From the NCBI GenBank assembly GCA_019423005.1, contig JAHZCF010000080.1:1-7337 (forward strand): 7,337 nucleotides of DNA, written 5' to 3'. The first letter of the stretch is position 1. Each line of letters begins with the position of its first letter. The DNA is from Haemophilus sp. GTDB taxonomy: Bacteria > Pseudomonadota > Gammaproteobacteria > Enterobacterales > Pasteurellaceae. A program made the position numbers and the translations under genes. This document shows, one piece after another, positions 6,055 through 7,337 of this stretch. Below the pieces are notes generated by a model. That model worked only from the letters and a program-made list of their open reading frames with translations, was not told the DNA's origin and ran no database searches.

Positions 6055-6414
6055 TTAATCGAGAAAATTAGGAATCCATTGGATATCACTGGCGTTTTTT
6101 CCAAAGGCGATAAGATCAAAACGACAATCCGCATCTTCGAGGCTTAGGTTGCGTTTAGCAAGCCATAAATTTGCGGCATTCAGCCATTTTTGTTGCTTTT
6201 GCCAATCCACACTTTCAACCGCGGATCCGAATGCGGAGCTGGATCGTTGACGAACTTCAACAAATACAATGGTTTGCCCATCTTGCATAATGAGATCTAA
6301 TTCACCGCATTTGAAATGTTGATTCGCCGCGATGAATTTAAGCCCCTTAGCCTCTAAGAAAAGGCGGGCTTGATGTTCAAAGCCCGCCCCTTGTTGACGT
6401 TTTAATGAAAACAT
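6055..6414 (-). CDS. yraN: YraN family (UPF0102) nuclease-like protein
   Basis: A 119-residue member of the UPF0102 family, small proteins with a PD-(D/E)xK endonuclease-like fold whose cellular role is not settled. The family pattern is clear: GFEHQARLFLEAKGL (11-25), GELDLIM (37-43), FVEVRQR (51-57), AFGSAVESV (61-69) and CRFDLIAF (97-104). Asp40 and the Glu53-Val-Arg55 group fall where the metal-binding D and ExK residues of that fold would be, with Arg in place of Lys, as in the E. coli protein. It is shorter than E. coli YraN (131 residues), mainly at the N terminus. The ATG comes three bases after the lpoA stop with no strong Shine-Dalgarno, so it is probably translated by coupling to lpoA. 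Its codons 9-20 also encode a strong terminator-like hairpin. Confidence 0.93.
   Translation of the reverse strand: MFSLKRQQGAGFEHQARLFLEAKGLKFIAANQHFKCGELDLIMQDGQTIVFVEVRQRSSSAFGSAVESVDWQKQQKWLNAANLWLAKRNLSLEDADCRFDLIAFGKNASDIQWIPNFLD
6356..6388 (-). terminator. Terminator-like hairpin inside the start of yraN
   Basis: In the transcript GGCGGGCTT (from 6380-6388) and AAGCCCGCC (from 6363-6371) form a perfect nine-pair, GC-rich stem around an eight-base loop, followed at once by TTTTCTT. This has the full form of an intrinsic terminator but lies in yraN codons about 9-20. Ribosomes translating yraN would be expected to disrupt it. It could act as an attenuator between lpoA and the downstream genes, or be a coding accident. 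Confidence 0.5.
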
Positions 6415-6417
6415 GGA

Positions 6418-7337
6418 TTAGTTCGCAACCGCTACCACGTTACCATCTTGTACTTGATACCATGTCATATCGCGGTCCACATCACAGTTTGAATCTGCGC
6501 TAAGCTGACCGGTTAAACCACTTAAGGTGTAACCTGGTACTTGGCGTAATTCATTAAAGTGATTGATGAGCAACCATGCATCAGAACCCATTGCATATAA
6601 ACGCATTAATTGGAATTCACCACCGGTTGAGCCAGCCACTTTTTGATATTGTGAAGAATCGCTTTGTTTAAAGAATGGAATATCGCTAAATTGAACGCCA
6701 TTCATTTTCGCATAGTATTCTGGTGTATTACTTGCCGCGTTAGAACGAGAGCTTGCATAGATACGGACATTCGGATTGCTGGTATCTAAATAACCTTTGA
6801 TTTCAGCCAATTCATCTGGTGAAGAGATGACATAAAGTGCACTTGTATCTTGCGGTGTACCTTGGAAGAAGTAGGTAATATCAGCTGGTAAATTATAGTA
6901 GCGAATATTCGCATCTGTACCTGCTAAACGTTGCCAACGCACGTTGAATGCGTTTCCTACACGTTGTCCTAAATCATTTTGCGGCATGGCAACAATTGGA
7001 TTGCGAATACCATCTTTCCACATTTTGTTCGCAGCGGACTCAGCTTCATCTTCTGGAGATAAACCGTAATAACAGACTTGGTTAATTGCTTGAGTATTTG
7101 CTGTTGCATTTAATGTGAGCACATCCATGCCTTGTACTGCGCTTGGATTCGCAATGATGGCATCGACATTTTGTTTAAGCAATGGACCGACTAACGCTTT
7201 AATACCCGATGCTTTTGCCTGTGCAATAATGTCATTAATCGGTGTAGTTGATGAGTCAAATACTTGTACAGGGATGGTTGAGTCACCTTTTGCATCATTG
7301 AAACCTGATTGGATAGTTGTACCTAAAATTTGGCCAT
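6418..7337 (-). CDS. lpoA: LpoA, outer-membrane lipoprotein activator of PBP1A (C-terminal part, runs off right edge)
   Basis: LpoA is anchored in the outer membrane, spans the periplasm and activates the peptidoglycan synthase PBP1A. The frame is open from the right edge to TAA at 6418-6420, giving 305 complete codons of the C-terminal domain; the signal peptide and N-terminal helical domain are outside the window. The domain has a type I periplasmic-binding-protein fold. Stretches matching E. coli LpoA (YraM) include VGPLLKQNVDAII, CYYGLSPEDEAE, ALYVISSPDEL, RIYASSRSN, LMRLYAMGSDAWLLINHF and LSGLTGQLSADSNCDVDRDM. The reading frame continues without interruption through 7182-7335, so a start called near 7182 (a TTG) would be false. 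The insert found in the E. coli domain is much shorter here. Likely first gene of the lpoA-yraN-diaA-dolP unit. Confidence 0.96.
   Translation of the reverse strand, partial: GQILGTTIQSGFNDAKGDSTIPVQVFDSSTTPINDIIAQAKASGIKALVGPLLKQNVDAIIANPSAVQGMDVLTLNATANTQAINQVCYYGLSPEDEAESAANKMWKDGIRNPIVAMPQNDLGQRVGNAFNVRWQRLAGTDANIRYYNLPADITYFFQGTPQDTSALYVISSPDELAEIKGYLDTSNPNVRIYASSRSNAASNTPEYYAKMNGVQFSDIPFFKQSDSSQYQKVAGSTGGEFQLMRLYAMGSDAWLLINHFNELRQVPGYTLSGLTGQLSADSNCDVDRDMTWYQVQDGNVVAVAN

Noticed and set aside
5940..6134. Minus-strand open frame of 64 codons overlapping diaA and yraN
   Set aside because: It is out of frame with two well-supported genes and has no family resemblance.
7180..7182. TTG as a start codon for a 254-residue protein
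   Set aside because: The frame is open upstream to the window edge and the upstream residues match LpoA, so this is an internal leucine.

Overview
This window looks like ordinary chromosomal DNA from a Pasteurellaceae bacterium, close to Haemophilus or Aggregatibacter. The evidence is AT-rich coding sequence, proteins very close to their E. coli counterparts, and Haemophilus-type DNA uptake signal sequences (core AAGTGCGGT). Two of these form the stem of a terminator and a third lies inside diaA. Every gene reads leftward on the minus strand. I see no mobile element, CRISPR array, tRNA or rRNA. The species cannot be fixed from sequence reading alone.

The right half, read right to left, is the cluster known in E. 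coli as yraM-yraN-yraO-yraP: lpoA (3' part only), yraN, diaA and dolP. The first three are packed 3 and 12 bases apart, and dolP follows after an 81-base AT-rich gap. The cluster combines envelope functions (LpoA activates a peptidoglycan synthase, DolP is an outer-membrane-linked BON lipoprotein) with DiaA, a replication-initiation regulator, and YraN, a nuclease-like protein of unsettled role. It ends at a perfect 15-bp hairpin built from two inverted uptake sequences. A second, unexpected terminator-like hairpin with a U-rich tail lies inside the first codons of yraN.

The middle holds nrdA and nrdB, which encode the two subunits of aerobic class Ia ribonucleotide reductase. All catalytic, radical-transfer and iron-binding residues I checked are present. 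Upstream of nrdA are two 16-bp NrdR boxes whose starts are 32 bases apart, and one overlaps a candidate promoter -10. The 95-base gap between nrdA and nrdB contains a terminator-like hairpin and a second hairpin next to the nrdB ribosome binding site. The two could pair in an alternative way, so R1 and R2 production may be tuned separately. After nrdB comes a 12-bp terminator hairpin that resembles an uptake-sequence pair with one altered base.

The left end holds the first 245 codons of lysS (lysyl-tRNA synthetase) with its own good sigma-70-type promoter. The genes are well-known families, and I do not see a new multi-gene system. The points most worth checking are regulatory RNA structures and a DiaA that has lost the usual sugar-phosphate-binding signatures.
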